A stretch of 22,972 bases of DNA from an uncultured Desulfovibrio sp. (GTDB taxonomy: Bacteria; Desulfobacterota; Desulfovibrionia; Desulfovibrionales; Desulfovibrionaceae), in contig USBZ01000028.1 of assembly GCA_900553065.1 (NCBI GenBank), positions 1 through 22,972 on the forward strand, given 5' to 3'. Both the position numbers and the translations under genes were made by a program. Shown here one piece after another: positions 22,399-22,972 of the stretch. Below the pieces are notes generated by a model, which did not search any database, had not been told where the DNA came from, and worked only from the letters and a program-made list of their open reading frames with translations. Every line of letters begins with the position of its first letter. The first letter of the stretch is position 1.

Positions 22399-22737
22399 AT
22401 GCTTCCGAAAAAGAAACATTCCGCTCGGGCATCTCGGAGTGAGAAGCGCCCAGCTCGTCTGCACGATAAGTGGCTGGCACAGACTACATGGAAGATTCTT
22501 CTTCATGCACTTTGCACTCATAATAATACAGAGGGCTTTTTGGCGCATGACATATTTGATGCAGGAAATAAAGAAGTGCTTCACGAGATTCCATGGATTA
22601 CGACAAACTTCACTTCACAGTGGTGTTTAAATATAATCACGGCACTTCGCTATATTCGCGAGGATCTGCCAAAGACAATGGAAGAGTTAGAAAAGCTTTT
22701 GGCAGGGCTTGATGAAAGTGGATTCCATAAAGCGTAA
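22399..22737 (+). CDS. Small unknown protein, possibly 5'-truncated or chimeric
   Basis: The frame is open from 22261, but only the part after about 22470 looks protein-like: KILLHALCTHNNTEGFLAHD, then a segment rich in aromatic and hydrophobic residues and a terminal helix EDLPKTMEELEKLLAGLDES. The first codons after ATG 22399 (MLPKKKHSARASRSEKRPAR) are low-complexity and in GC-rich local sequence. No good ribosome binding site precedes 22399. The stop TAA overlaps the Shine-Dalgarno of the following nitroreductase gene, so the two form one unit. I do not recognise the family. Composition shifts from GC-rich to AT-rich within this frame. Confidence 0.4.
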   Translation: MLPKKKHSARASRSEKRPARLHDKWLAQTTWKILLHALCTHNNTEGFLAHDIFDAGNKEVLHEIPWITTNFTSQWCLNIITALRYIREDLPKTMEELEKLLAGLDESGFHKA

Positions 22738-22752
22738 AGGAGAAAAATAATT

Positions 22753-22972
22753 ATGACACAGAAATTTCACGATTTAGTAGCTGGCGCACGTTCATATCGC
22801 CGCTTTGATCAGAGTAAAAAAATGACTATGCAGGAACTTGAGGAGTTAGCTGAGTTAGGCCGTATCACACCATGCGGTGGAAATCGTCAGTATATCCGCT
22901 TTGCACTTTGCGCAGATGAGAAGATGAATGCAGAGATTTACAAAAATCTGGCATGGGCAGGCTATTTAAGTG
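22753..22972 (+). CDS. Nitroreductase family protein, 3'-truncated by window end
   Basis: The first 73 codons of a flavin-dependent nitroreductase-fold protein. ARSYRRFDQSKKMTMQELEE is the typical N-terminal FMN phosphate-binding segment (R-S-x-R-x-F pattern) followed by the first helices, and TPCGGNRQYIRFALC fits the conserved region that normally reads as N-x-Q-P-W/x-F. AAGGAG lies 10 bases before the ATG. By hand count, 96 of these 220 bases are G or C (44%), far below the dsr genes, and codon choice (GCA, TTA, CTT, AAA) is unlike the rest of the window. The gene is therefore foreign or on a chimeric segment. Substrate is unknown. Confidence 0.85.
   Translation, partial: MTQKFHDLVAGARSYRRFDQSKKMTMQELEELAELGRITPCGGNRQYIRFALCADEKMNAEIYKNLAWAGYLS

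Noticed and set aside
22226..22400. A purine (guanine/adenine) riboswitch ahead of the MFS-ade operon
   Set aside because: The conserved purine-riboswitch core is not recognisable; only the inverted repeats are present.
1..22972. CRISPR arrays, insertion sequences or restriction/defence systems
   Set aside because: No spaced direct-repeat array, transposase or defence-type protein was seen. The only periodic direct repeats are the short 9-bp units at 561-600.

Overview
This window is from a sulfite-respiring member of the Desulfovibrionaceae, most likely close to Bilophila or Mailhella. The evidence is a complete dsrA gene followed by a dsrB gene whose product carries a DsrD domain at its C-terminus, an arrangement known from Bilophila wadsworthia desulfoviridin. 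A siroheme-amidating DsrN/CbiA gene follows directly. Most of the window is GC-rich with strong third-position GC bias. The two ends differ: the first 2.9 kb is an integrative element, and the last roughly 0.5 kb is clearly AT-richer.

Layout. Positions 1-2992 are the right end of an integrative element sitting in the 3' end of a tRNA-Ser(CGA) gene. It holds a P4-type tyrosine recombinase, two small AlpA-like DNA-binding proteins, a frameshifted small gene, a 9-bp tandem repeat cluster and a cluster of inverted TACCCCCAA sites upstream of int. Its other end is not in the window. Positions 3348-8633 are all on the minus strand: a Cache-domain-containing HMGL-type acyl transferase, L-serine dehydratase, a periplasmic DsbA-like protein, and ribF. 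Positions 8634-9254 are a long divergent intergenic region leading into dsrA-dsrBD-dsrN on the plus strand.

Positions 13722-17683 (minus) hold a probable nth - lipoprotein - permease - solute-binding protein - permease transcription unit for a polar amino acid ABC importer with no ATPase gene alongside. Positions 18235-22225 form a purine module: adenosine kinase (+) converging on adenine deaminase and an MFS transporter (-). The final segment carries a small unknown gene and the 5' part of a nitroreductase gene, both with foreign composition.

Working together: DsrAB with DsrD is the terminal sulfite reductase, and DsrN probably amidates its siroheme. Serine dehydratase feeds pyruvate, and the HMGL-type enzyme probably condenses an acyl-CoA with a 2-oxo acid under control of a small-molecule-binding Cache domain. 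The MFS-ade-adoK group would import and salvage purines. The most unusual points are the soluble HMGL-Cache fusion, the possible Shine-Dalgarno-masking hairpin ahead of the MFS-ade operon, the repeat-rich island end, and the compositional break at the right edge. I did not find a convincing wholly new multi-gene system.
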